64,000 bases of DNA, from NCBI RefSeq assembly GCF_003672135.1, contig NC_039519.1:2604001-2668000 (forward strand), given 5' to 3'. Under the pieces are notes generated by a model. The model had not been told where the DNA came from. It saw only the letters and a list, made by a program, of their open reading frames with translations, and made no database searches. This document shows positions 1-12,100 of this stretch, in pieces. Numbering within the stretch: position 1 is the stretch's first letter; each line of letters opens with the position of its first letter. This DNA is from Ooceraea biroi. Its lineage: Eukaryota > Arthropoda > Insecta > Hymenoptera > Formicidae. Both the position numbers and the translations under genes were made by a program.

Positions 1-2107
1 CGGTATCGCGACAAAGTCCAGGGATCCCCAGTCGAGACGAGAATAGAGTGATTTTTCTGGGATATCTGATATCCGATATAAAATCCTTTGTATTATCGCA
101 ATTTTATACGCGTTACTCAAATAACGCTGTATGTAAATTTACATAGAGAACGATGTGCATTTTGCACTTGACTATTTCAAATTGGTCTCAATATTGTACG
201 TTACAGCGGAAATATATTTTTCCGTAATGCGAGATGGAAAAGTAGTTTATGCCGTTTATTCCGAAGAGGATTATGGACTTAGTCTTTCGCTGAGATATTG
301 CCTGCGAATGAGAAATCGTCTAATTACGAATGCAGCGAACATGATATGTTTGTTTGCTCCACATATTACGGTTATAAATTATATATATTTTATATAAAAA
401 GATTATTTAAAAAATTATATATAAAAAGTTTAAGAATTTTAATTAATCAAATATAATATCACAAAAATGTGTTGTCTCTTTTGTAGAAGTCATTGTTATT
501 TCTTTTGCCTGCAGTATTTTTTTCAGTGCCGACAAGCAGACGTTACCATGCCTCTGCTCAAGCATTGTGTAAGGAATATGATTTATACAGTGTACCCGTG
601 TCGCTTTTACATGGTTCTGAGAGTTGTCCCACGACAATGCTGCCTTTTATGATTCGCAAAGTAGAATATGGAAAAATAGATTGTTTTATATATATTTCGT
701 ATTATCATATCACGCAATTTTTATGTTATTTTTGTGTTACACTGAAAACATTTCACTAAACATGAAACGTTAATAAAGTTGATTGTATATTATATAGATG
801 AAAATTAATTCTGATGAATAATAAATGTTTAATGTTTGTCAATTAATTTGTATCGCTATTTTTCAGACAGAATAGGAAATGCAAAGCTTCAAAGACAGAG
901 ATGCATTTCAGTGTAATGTATTTCCGTGTATCTCCATTTTAACTTTCTGCACTAATTAAATTCATGGACGAATAACAGAAGTGTCAAATGGTTGAGTAAA
1001 GATAGGAAGCGCGGCTTCCAATATGAAGATCGACCCTTGACATGTTCAAAGGTAACGCAGCAAAAGCTGTCGTTGTTAGATCTACCCACTTGCAGGAAGC
1101 ACTGTATGAGAGAGGGTCAGCCAATGTTTGTAACCAGTCTCTTTGGTTGTTACCGTACATACGGCTACAGCTGGTGCAAGCATGAAAGTGCCCTCTTCAG
1201 CAGGTTCCTAACCCGCCTTTTGAGATAGGGGGTCGAGATAAGCGAATAATGTCTTTAATATAATGTTATCGTGCTATGTAGGAAAATGGGCTTGATTCCA
1301 TTTGACGTAGCGTTTTGGAAATAAGTTCTTAAATAAAACAATTTCAAAAATTGACTCACACATTTTACGAAACACGATTAAAATCAGAGCCAATTTAATT
1401 TCTGAGTTAAATATTTCGTCGAAAAATACGTTAATGTTAGCTGAAAATTAATGATTCAGATAATAAGTTTTTATTTCCGTTCTCTGCAAATTTCAATAAT
1501 GTATTTTTCCACAAAATGCGTGAGGAGTAATATTGCGTAACGTTGAGTAACAACATATGTGATTTTTATGAAATAAAATTTCCAATTTCCGGCTTACCAC
1601 AAGAATAGTATCGATTCTTCAGTTTTTAAATATGTATATATATATTTAAAGGTAAATGAGATTCTTTCACAGAGATATATAGCTGTTTCCTCGTCTGGAT
1701 AGTAGTAAATTGCGAGGATGGGACGGCGGCTGGGATAAGAGGCGCGTACCCGGAAGAGGAGAATTAATCAGCGGAGGAAACTTTCCTCACGGAATGTTGC
1801 GAAACTACAAATTAAATGACTGCGCCTTTTTAAGCGGCGTTAAGTGGCTCACGAGAGATAGCAGTCGATTTCTTTTCGCCGTCACCCAACTATTTTTGCG
1901 CGCTTTATAGCGTCGTTTAAAGAACAGCGGCGCAACGTTCCATGTTGCGAATTCATCATAAGGTCTTTTCCACCATCGTGAAAATGCATTTATTAACCCA
2001 TCGTCATCTGACCTCCATTAGATACTGAATTTCAGCGTGCTTTCCTTATATAAAACTCTCCGCTAAGATATGCATAATATTCATAATTAAAAAAAGATAT
2101 GTACACA

Positions 2108-2151
2108 GAATATATTATGAAATATATTAGAATATATTATGAAATATCTTG
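2108..2151. repeat. 22-bp tandem duplication, AT-rich
   Basis: Two copies of a 22-base unit beginning GAATATATTATGAAATAT lie head to tail, with the second diverging at its last bases. Confidence 0.8.
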
Positions 2152-2923
2152 AAGTAATGTGTTATAACTTAAGAGATTATTTTTCTTACAGCAAATATTA
2201 TTAAAAATAAATATTCAACGAAAACATTATATGTTAACACAATAAACGTCAAAGCTTGAAATTTCATCGTTTTACGGTTCGCAATTCTTTCAGACCAGAG
2301 ATTGGGTTGAAATTTAAAAATAATGAATACATTTTTGCCATCCTTTTCGTAAGGCATTAAGTCCGTGCCTTAATTGCTACAATTTGCAGAGGCCGTTATG
2401 AGTCTATTAACTACGCCATTGTACTGTACTATGCTGGCAACTGGAGTGGCACTTGCTCAGAGGGTATAGCGCCAGCTCGTTTTATTGTGTTTCCATCTCT
2501 TAAACCAATTTAACACTTATTTAACTCACTAATTGCATCAATAAAATTTGATTTATGTGCGTGGCTACTTGATTATATTAAAGAAACAAATTATTATTGA
2601 TATTAACCGACATATAATACAATATTTCATTTAGGTTCTCGTTTAGACTAATGCTATTATACATTTTTCCAGTCATTATTACTAAATATCTTCAATATCT
2701 CTAATTTTTTAAAAAAATGTACATTATTATTAATTGAATTTTATTCTTGAACACCGTCTCTAAGGTGGCAGCCAATCAAGTGATATACCATCAGTTGACG
2801 ACACGCAGATTACGCATCTCTAATATTTCATCGGCGGCATATCTGAGATCAAACGCGCGAGCTTTCTCGGTGTCCGGAAATTACATGTCATTGCCAGAAC
2901 GTAGGGAAAAAGTAGTCTACATC

Positions 2924-3700
2924 TCACACGTTGCATGATCCGCAATACTGCGGTGCGAAATTAACTTCTGCTCCTTGATTTGTGGTGCGAATGTTTAAAA
3001 GAGAAATTTTAATGTACAATTGTAATATTGATCGTGTGAGACTTGGTACTATTACGCCACTAATATTAATAACATTTGTTATTTTTACACATTTATCTGG
3101 TAGAAAGTTTGCAACTTTATTGCAGATATTTAGATATATGTTGCGAGTGCAATTATGAAGCTGCATTTCACAAAGAGCAGGGTACGTAAATGCGATTTTA
3201 TTTAAACATAAATAATATAGAGGATCGTAAAATAACGTCATAAAGTATGATTTAGCTGTAAAAGACATACGCGGCCGGATTTTATTCTCGGCTGAGATAG
3301 AGGAGGTTACAATATATGTCACGATCGACGCTGAATCGTGACCCTTGACTTGGCGATAAATGGCACCTACGGATGGCCTATGCAAAGTGCGTACGTGAAT
3401 GACTATGGCTAGCGGAAGCCCCTCAATTTCGTGTTCAATAAATTTGACCGTAAAAAAAGAGAAACTAGGAGGAATGCAACCCGTAAAATAAGCGCTTCGT
3501 GCGCGTGGTTGATGAATTTCAATATTTTTTTTATGGATTCCTCGCAGGGATATTCCGCGATAAATCCCATAGGCGCTGCCACGGCCGCCGTCTCCTTCAA
3601 ATCGTCGAATCAGAATTGAAAAGCACATTTCGTCGTCGCGGCCTTCGCGAGCGCGAATCCGCCGTAGAAATAAACGTAAACCGGTGTTCGTGAAACGCAT
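2924..3700 (-). other. longest open frame in the window, 258 codons, function not recognised
   Basis: A minus-strand frame begins at ATG 3700 and ends at 2924. The first third is basic and the rest mixed hydrophobic. I see no signal peptide, domain or repeat. The length is unusual for AT-rich sequence, but composition shifts strongly along the frame, and the amino-acid order does not resemble a folded family I know. No splice context or neighbour supports it. It is listed so that it can be tested, not as a gene call. Confidence 0.12.
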
Positions 3701-6700
3701 ACAACGCTGTATATAACGCGCATCGTTTGCGACTTCGGTGGAAACGCTTTCGAAATATCTTTAAGAGCTCGATGCGCTTGGAAACTTTTCGCCTGGAAAT
3801 TTTCGACGCGTACTTGGAGATTTTCGCTTCGTATATCTTGACGGTACATTCGCAATGAATATACGATTATTTACTATTTATCTTCACATTTTATTACATA
3901 CTTATCAATCGCAATTTCGTATTATCACGTGCGCAAAAACTCGCGTGTCAGATATCTTTATCGAAAGGTCGTATCGTAACTATTAATTTCTTCCATTTTT
4001 CTCGCACTATTCAACGCTATAAGCGATATTTACTGCCAGCCATATCGACGCGAGAATATGCTACCATTGGTGCAACGTATAACGCATAACTCGCGCAGAT
4101 ACTTCTTCTTGCGACATAATTCTCATTTCACGGGAGCTTTCAAGCCGAAACTTTTTTCCCCGCTTATTATTCCGTTCCCTCCGCATGCGCCCGAACCGTT
4201 CCATTTAGTAGCTCAAATGCGCGAACAGCGCGACCGTGTCGTATAAATTGCGAATTTTTCGCGGCCCGGCACATTTGTGTCATGTTTCCTGTTTATGTAA
4301 ATACGGGCAATAAATCGTATCCACTCATGAATTCGTTCCTTCCGCTCGGTTGCTTTCCCGGCTTTGGCCAAAGAAACTGAATTTTGTGATCAACAACCGA
4401 AGGTAGATCAATGATGCAATTGAAATTACACTCGATAAAAAGAACATTGCGCATGCATTTAAAAGTGAGCGTGCGAGAATCTTTTAAATATGTAGACATA
4501 TGAAAAGACGCAAGATTATTTTCTTATCACGGATAAACACAAAATGAAACATTAACTTTTGTCAAATCGTAATTATATAAAAATAAAACAAAGACTGCAA
4601 CATTTTACCGGAAAGAGGACGCATTTTATCAGTTTCGTTTATAATGAAAACATTAGAGAACAACATGCGTGAACGGTTTGTAGAAATGTTTTAATGGAAT
4701 CAAATAAAAACCGGTATTTATTCATACGAACGTTATTCACTTCATGCTTGGTAACGTCGACCCATCGAAAGCAGATGGGTGAGCATATTTGTCCTGAAAA
4801 AGGGCAACGTGGAGCTCTCCAATCTTTCCGATGCACCAGCATGACACGCATATTGACATTGAATTTTGTAGTGCATCGCACCGCGAGCTCGCCCTAAGAA
4901 TAGTAAATCCGGGCGAATACTTTGGTGGTATCAGTACTTCCTAAACCTCGAATTTATTCAAACAACGTAGGGAGCCCCGAGCTTTCAAATTTCCATAATC
5001 CCTGCGTACGTTGTTGAGAAAGTTACTCCGCAGGTGGGACTTTATCGTTACAGAGAAATCATGTATGCGGTATCGTCGAACGTTGTAAATTATTGTTAGA
5101 CCGGATCCAACGTCACGATTCAAATGAGGTCAAAGTAGCGAGATGATTTATTAACGGGTTGCAATTACGAATCGGAGATTTACTGCAACGTTACTTCGAC
5201 TTTTTTGTTTTTACTACAGAAATCTGTTAGAAATTATTGTAAATTATTCAACATGCGTTTCGTTGAAGCAGAAACAAACTCTTATTTTTCTCTTTGACTC
5301 ACTGCAAATTTACGGAATTTTCGGCTATAAAAACGACGTATATATCCACGTAAAAATCAAGTGTGTATTTGTATTTTCGATTCCTTTCTATTTCAAATAA
5401 CGGGAAAACATTTTATCTGTCATTTTTATTGAGGCGAGGCGGGAAAGGAGGAAGTATTTTCGCGTTGCCATGTCGGCGAAATTGTGCACCGTGTAACGAA
5501 ACAGTGCGAAAAATAATCCAACGTTAAATGGCACATGCGAACGCTCACCGTCACCAGGATATCGTAGGCGTGCAGCGGCAGTCATCTCTCCAACGATTAA
5601 CTCGTTGCGGCGATCCCCCGATGCACCTCGGCGTTCATCGATGCATTCGCGATCTACTCGCGATATTTGCTTTCGCTCGCGAATAATACGAGATACGCGG
5701 AATAATGCAACACGCTCGTCAATACGATATTCCGCCGGGTATAGGCGGCGGGCCGGTGTCGGTCGTGGATAAAACGTTTTCGATTGTGATCGAACGGATT
5801 AATTGATGCGTTAAAACGATCGCTCGCGGATCTATCCGGCGCACCCGCACTTGTCGAGCACGACGAGCGCTTTCGACGATCCGGTCGGCGTGAAAATTCG
5901 CGAAGTTACGCGCCACCGGCGCGATCACGATGACGTGAATCGTTACGCGAATATCATAGGCGAGTGGGATCACCTGTCCGGATTAACCTGTCGCGACGGT
6001 CCATCGATGCTCCTCTCGATACCTCGCGAATGCCAAAGAGCCACTCGGGACATTCGCCGAACAAGCGATTACGCGATTCGAACGACAAGATGGACGTCCC
6101 GATTCGATGGAGCGCCGACGAAATTGCAAGTGTCGATAGACGTGTCCTCGTGGTCGTGCGGGACAATTAAAACGTTCAGACGGTCGCCCGCCGTTAGATT
6201 CGCCACTTCCGACACTCGTTTGTACGAGATATTCGCTTGAAACGGACGAACGGACGCGGTTCAATCATGCACGTGTAAGATCTGGAAAGATAGTCGAGAC
6301 TGACAGGTCGTATAGAGGATCGGAATGAAAACGAGTTGATCACAACAGTAGGAGTATTGGCCGTACAGCCTAAGACCTAGGCGTGTGAACCAGGGATCCC
6401 GGAGAGTTCGAGTTCAAATCTAAGGCAGTCTCCTAGTTATTTTTCGCCTCTTACACACGCAACGATGACCAACGCCCCGAATCAGTGCTGCCAGAAATGG
6501 CACTCTGCAGCGCGGTAGTATGTGGTGAGGATGGAGTGGCGACGCTCTCGCAACGTTCACTGCCCTGAAGTGAGCAGCAGTTCGAAGTTGGACACGTGAC
6601 CTTCTTGATCGGCACAATTCACCCGACGCGGGAAATTCTTTTAACGGCGCGCCGTCGATGATTGGAATGCTAATGAGAATGTTAATAAAGCACGAAGAAA

Positions 6701-7855
6701 GCTATATATATTATCTGTGAAATCCGTGGTAACGTAAACCACGAGCACGAAGCGATCCGTATTCAATGTGAAACGATATCGAGCAGTTCACCGCAAATCT
6801 TATACATACGTTCGCAATGGCATATGCAAAGTAGATGGCAGTCGTTTGCTGCAGTCAGTTCCTCCGGGCTATATCTAAAAATCGCAAGAATAATAGGATA
6901 TTCCACTGTCCGGGATTGGAGTTATGCGCGGCGGTTGAAAATATTGGAAATATGGAAAATAATTTCGGGAAATGTGATGAAGAACGTTCGAGCGCGAAAA
7001 GGTAAATGTACAAGGGAATCACAGATGCTTATCGACGTTTTGTCGCGTGAAGCTATTTAATTTGATTCGCTAACAATAAGTGCAAATGTCAAAATACAAA
7101 TTTATTGAATTTGATAATATCGGCAGTGCGTAAACTTCAGGAAATAAATAACATTTTAATTTCACAGAATAATTATCATTCCACAGTGTCAATATCGATC
7201 GTGCAAATATACCGGAATATGATTTTTTCATAGCTAACTATACATCACGAAAACGCGTATTCATTTTGAAAGCGGCTTTAAACACCAGGCTGAATATTAA
7301 CGAAGGCAGTAGTGAGATAGGTCAGGTGACGTTTAAACTCACACCACCTGCTGAGCAACGGCGTCGAGCCATTAATTTTAATGCTGGGCTTGCAGAAAAC
7401 CACCTTATACTCAGACATACAAAGCACCCCCCGCGTAGGGATTTCCGTAAACAGAGTTTCTCGTGTTGAACTTATGGGGCAGAATTTGGAGTTTTTATTT
7501 AGTGAGAAAGTTTCGCTGGAACTCGCCTTCCGACCCAAAGCAGGGAGAAATATTCATCCGTCTAACTATACCATAAGGCGACACGCAGTGCATGAAGCTC
7601 TCCCATTGAATCGGTCCAAACTTTTTCTTGTCTTTTGATCGAGTTATCCCGCTTATTGACTGGGAAAGCTCCGGCTTGAAAATTCCAACTTTGAAAACTT
7701 AAGAACTGCCGTATCAATTTGATATGCGTAATTAAAAATTTTATACAAGAAACGCATATATCTTTGTATAAAATTCTATTTGATAATTGTATAATTATAC
7801 TTATATTTTCATAGGCAAATCTCGAGTTGTGTACGTCGAATCGCCTACTAAAATA

Positions 7856-7884
7856 TTAGGTTGTTCATTAAGTTCTGCGGTTTT
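7856..7884 (+). repeat. mariner left terminal inverted repeat
   Basis: This 29-bp repeat is the exact reverse complement of 9113-9141. It is preceded by TA at 7854-7855. Confidence 0.95.
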
Positions 7885-7929
7885 TTTGCCCTAAATTAAA
7901 ACATAAATCTATTGTACTTACACATTTAT

Positions 7930-8958
7930 TCAATCTAGAATGTATTGTCCATCTTGATCGACCACCTTCTGCCAACGTTCTGGAAGGGACATAATGCCGC
8001 GTTTGTAGAAGTCGCGCGACTTCTGCGCGAAAAAGTCCTTCAAGTACGTTTGAATATCGTCCACTGAATTAAAGCGCTGCCCGTCGAGATTGTTTTGGAG
8101 TGACCGGAACAGATGGTAATCCGACGGCGCAAGGTCTGGGGAGTACGGTGGGTGCTGCATGACTTCCCAGCCAAAGCACTTCAACTTCTTCTTGGTCACC
8201 AAAGCAGTGTGTGGTTTGGCGTTGTCGTGGTGGAAGACAACGCCCTTCCTGTTCGCCAATTCCGGCCGCTTCTCCGCCACTGCCTGCTTCAATTTTTCTA
8301 ACTGAGCGCAATACTTCTCGGCGTCGATGGTCTGACCGCGCGGAAGCAGCTCGAAGTACAGGACGCCTCGCCAATCCCATCACACACTCAGCATCACTTT
8401 CTTCGGATGCAAATCCGCTTTGGCAACCGATTGTGACGACTCACCCGGACCGCACCATGACCGCTTGCGTCGAATGTTGTTACATACCACCCATTTTTCA
8501 TCTCCCGTGACCACCCGTTTGAGAAAGGCCTCCAGCGAGTTCCATTTCAGCAGGGATTCACAGATCATGACGCGGTGCAAAATGTTCTTTTCGGTGAGCT
8601 CGTGAGAGACCCAAACATCTGCTTTTTTCGACATCCCAAGCCGTTTTAATCGCTGCGCAACCGTTGTATGGGCGATGTCGAAGTGCTCCGCGATCTTCCG
8701 CGTCGTCAGGTGTCGGTCTACTTTGATTGCGGCCACGATTTGATCGTCGTCAGTGGTGGATGGACAACCGGAGCGAGCAGCATCGGAGACGTTCACATCT
8801 CCGGAACGAAAGCGCGCAAACCAACGCTGACAAGTGTCAGCGCTTATGGCCGAGTCCCCGTACACGCCACATATCTCACGTTGTGCGTCCGTCGCTTTTA
8901 CTCCTTTGCGGAAGAAAAATAGCAAAATGTGCCGAAAATGCACCTTTTGATCCTCCAT
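7930..8958 (-). pseudogene. mariner transposase with a single in-frame stop
   Basis: The frame runs from a methionine at 8958 (MEDQKVHFRH) to the stop after GQYILD at 7930, 342 codons, the normal mariner length. An alternative upstream ATG at 8982 would add eight residues. An N-terminal helix-turn-helix region includes TTRKIAEHFDIAHTTV, followed by the linker motif WVSHELTEKN (family consensus WVPHEL). The catalytic aspartates are D153 in TGDEKWV, D245 in HHDNAKPHT and D280 in PYSPDLAPSDYHLF, giving D,D34D spacing. Codon 193 is TGA (8380-8382), where the family has the first W of a WWD motif, so one TGG-to-TGA change explains it. No frameshift is seen. The protein would end before the second catalytic residue, so this copy should not encode active transposase. 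Confidence 0.93.
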
Positions 8959-9112
8959 TTTCAATGAATAGCGCGTACACACAACACGTCAAAACACAAC
9001 AAAGACTCTGGCGAAATGTCAAGCGTTGTCTAACCTGTCACGGAGTATGCGGCAATCCGCGGTTCAGGCGATGCATGCTATCTTTTTCAATGGACAAACG
9101 CTATCTATCGAG

Positions 9113-9141
9113 AAAACCGCAGAACTTAATGAACAACCTAA
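9113..9141 (-). repeat. mariner right terminal inverted repeat
   Basis: This 29-bp repeat is the exact reverse complement of 7856-7884 and is followed by TA at 9142-9143. It lies upstream of the transposase start, where the transposase would bind. Confidence 0.95.
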
Positions 9142-9143
9142 TA

Positions 9144-12100
9144 CTAAAATAAAAGATTGAAATAAGATAAGTAAGATAGTCGTGGTAGTTTATGCATTAA
9201 TGATCTGTTTTGAATGTACGTTTATGGGATACCGTCGGAGACTTCACCTGATCTCATAAACCAGACGACAAAGGGTCAAACTACTAAAAGAGATTCCTCG
9301 CATAAACAGCACGTACGTGCCGGTACGAAGATGCACGTAGCAGGCACATATGCCACCCTTTCACGCGCGTTTCTCACTCTCAATTTAAATTCACAACTCG
9401 CGTCATAACCATGCGATTTCGTGAACGAGATCGTCAGTCAACAAATTGAACGTATATACTAACTATATTATCGTTTGCAATATTATTCGTAAGATAATAT
9501 GCAAGAATAAACAACATTTTATCTAAGCTTCACTTCAAGTTAATTTGTCCAAGAAATCTGTTTAAGAAGTAACTATAATAATTGACTATTTCGCTAATTG
9601 TAACGCTGTATTTTTAAAAGATATTATCTTTTGGAGTATAGCACAGCTTTAGTATTTTACGATTATTGCGAGATAAAATCGCTCTGTATGGTTTATTTTA
9701 GATCTCCAAAAAATGTCTTGCACACGGACATAAAACATGTGCAATTTTAATTATCATTGCAAACGGAATCAGAAGTCGGACGGGAAAGCGGAGAAGTGAT
9801 TTTACTTGATAAATGCATGGGAGTATCTGACAGCTGCTGCAAGAAGACCGCTTCCTCTTTGTACCGTTACCTCTCTTTCTCTTCACCGAGCTGCATTTCT
9901 CGATTCTATTTTCCAGCTTGTGCAAGATGAGCGAGAGTAAGAGAGGGGTGTCGGGGATGGCTGGGTCGAACTCGCCACTTTGCCTCGGCTTAAAAGGACA
10001 TCCAAGTTGGCGCAGTCGAAGCTTCTTTGGGATGTTCAGAACTTGCTAGTCGTCAACGGGCATGGGGGAAGGGAGGGGTTGTCGCTGATACTAATGTCTT
10101 TTCCTAACGAAGGAAGAATTAGTGCTCTCGACGAGAGAGAGAGTTGTGGAAGGAGCAAAATTAAAGCGTCACGGATTCTTATTTAATGGCGAAATAATGA
10201 ACCTCTCATTTTTCTCCCCGTTTCTCTTATGGAGATGTGCATTAATGGCTATTTATATAATATTTGTTATTTAACGTCTTATGTTAATTATCTTATGTTA
10301 TATCTTATGTTAATTAGTATGATGTGGTATACAATAAATTCTTTTCCTTTCACTCTCTAATTTATTTTCTCTAACAAGTTTGTTTGTCATAAAATTAATG
10401 TTACCAATTTCATGTATATGGTGAATTTACTTTCGCGTTCCGATATGAGTTTGAAACGTAACTTTGGTTGACTGGTACCCTTGTGGGATCAGTAGATCTC
10501 AAGTACAATTGCACTCCACGCTGTAATCTCTAATCATTATATTGCTCTACCAACTGCAGTGGAATTAACTGTATTTACAATCATTTTGTATAACTTTTGT
10601 ATTATACAGTATCATGTATATATTTGATTATATTATTATATTTAAAAAGCTATTGATAATTGCAAGAGTAAAATATTACAATATAGTTTATCACATTTTA
10701 TCAAGTAATCTATTCTAACGTAATGGTATTTTCCGAAAAAGAAATTAATGAAAAAGAAATAAGAAAGATTTGCTTCTAAAAGTTAAAGAAATACAATCAA
10801 TTCAACATACTGGTCAATTTTACGTAGCAATAAACTATGTAATAACAGATTCAAAGGGTATCAAACAATTTCTTGCATGGAAGTTAATTTGCAGCAAGAT
10901 TAGCTTGTATTGTATTCTTGGAGAAAATCCAATACTTGTGAGCATTATGCAAATGACCATTGAAAGCTTTTATGAAATAGAGCTATCTTACTATTCTTGT
11001 AAAATATTTTCTTGACCAGGAGACTATTACGTATATTTTTCTCTCTTTTCTTCTTTTAAATCATCTTCTACTAACTAAATTGTCCGAGTTGTACGATTGA
11101 ATCTGTCTTGCTGAATCTTCCAGCAAAATACACCGACAGCTTTATTTCCCACGTCTGATCCCCAATGACGGCGACCACTACGATCCTCGTCTGAAAGCCA
11201 GGTAACCCTGTTTTCTCAATCGAGAGGTCATGCCGCGCACCGGCGAAGCACTTCGGCAACGAACCAGCAATTGCCGGGATCGATATTTTGCGGTTCGGTT
11301 ATATATCGAGTTAAAGACGGTCCCCCGCAGAGGAAGGCGGCGGCGATGGCGACGACGGCGGTGGTGCGAGAGAGGGTGGCAGCCGCTGAAATTGAGATGC
11401 CTTATCTCGAGGATGAGAAAGGAGCTTCCGGATGGAGTGCAGTCGGAGTGAGGTCTCGCAAAAATCTCCCGGGGAATAAAAGGGGATACTGCTTGCGGGA
11501 ACACCAAGCAGTTCCAGTGGTTCGAACCATTCCTGTCGTTCGTACTCGCGTACCCGAGATTCCACATTTTCAACTAGAATTCCTTCACGTGGAAGTGGAA
11601 GTTGGGAGGGAGCCGGGCGGACGTGCGCGATGTAAAGTTACTGACTGGCCGACCCCCCTGGGTGACATTGTTACTGTTTTTGGGTAATGCAACTTAGCGC
11701 TATCGTAGTGATTCCTCGCTCTCTCTGTGCCTAGAAGTCGACTTTAGACGTACATTGTCGACAGAAGCGTCTGTTTCATCTGATTAATTTCTCAGTCACG
11801 GTCACGATGACGTATACGCTTATTCTTTCGTTCATTTGTAATTTAGGTATTTTTGCTTCTTTCAGTATCTTCATTTCGATATGACCAGCCAGAGAGTTCA
11901 AGTTTAAGTGCTTTGAAACTTGTATTTTTTTTCTAGATACTCATATAATTCGTAATAAATCGTAATAAAGTAATAAAGTAAATCTATGACATTTATGAGT
12001 CTATCGACTTATCTTTTTGATTTGATATATATGACTTTTATTTCAGCTATTTCTGGCATTTAATTTTCATGTTCATCGTGCTTCATACCGTCTCGACCGT

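Larger units (their letters stand above)
1..7853. other. no supported gene; AT-rich then CpG-rich DNA
   Basis: AT-rich sequence with weak open frames runs to about 5300. Bases 1-51 are open and end at TGA, and an AATAAA lies near 770, so a gene 3' end at the left edge cannot be excluded. A CpG-rich block lies at about 5480-6640, with several overlapping frames that look like composition effects. Confidence 0.5.
7856..9141 (-). mobile_element. mariner-family DNA transposon, full length
   Basis: The element is 1286 bp, the usual size of a mariner. Its ends are perfect 29-bp inverted repeats beginning TTAGGTTGTTCATTAAG, flanked by TA on both sides (7854-7855 and 9142-9143), the target duplication expected for Tc1/mariner insertion. 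It carries one minus-strand transposase frame with a D,D34D catalytic triad that fills most of the element. The perfect repeats and nearly intact frame suggest a recent insertion. It lies outside the recognised host exons. I judge it closest to the mellifera-like mariner group from motif style, but that placement is tentative. Confidence 0.96.

Noticed and set aside
5719..6264. Several overlapping frames up to 129 codons on both strands
   Set aside because: All sit in one CpG-rich block and are open together, which indicates composition and not coding.
6345..6440. Possible tRNA or SINE promoter, with a B-box-like GTTCAAATC near 6411
   Set aside because: No convincing A box at normal spacing and no cloverleaf; an isolated B-box match is common by chance.
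8069..9152. Open frames on both strands over the mariner (for example 8211-8510 and 8727-9152 on +)
   Set aside because: They overlap the transposase frame and have no family resemblance of their own; they are shadows of the transposase.
11230..11687. 138-codon frame in GC-rich triplet sequence
   Set aside because: Driven by a GGC/GAC repeat stretch, with open frames on both strands and no family match.
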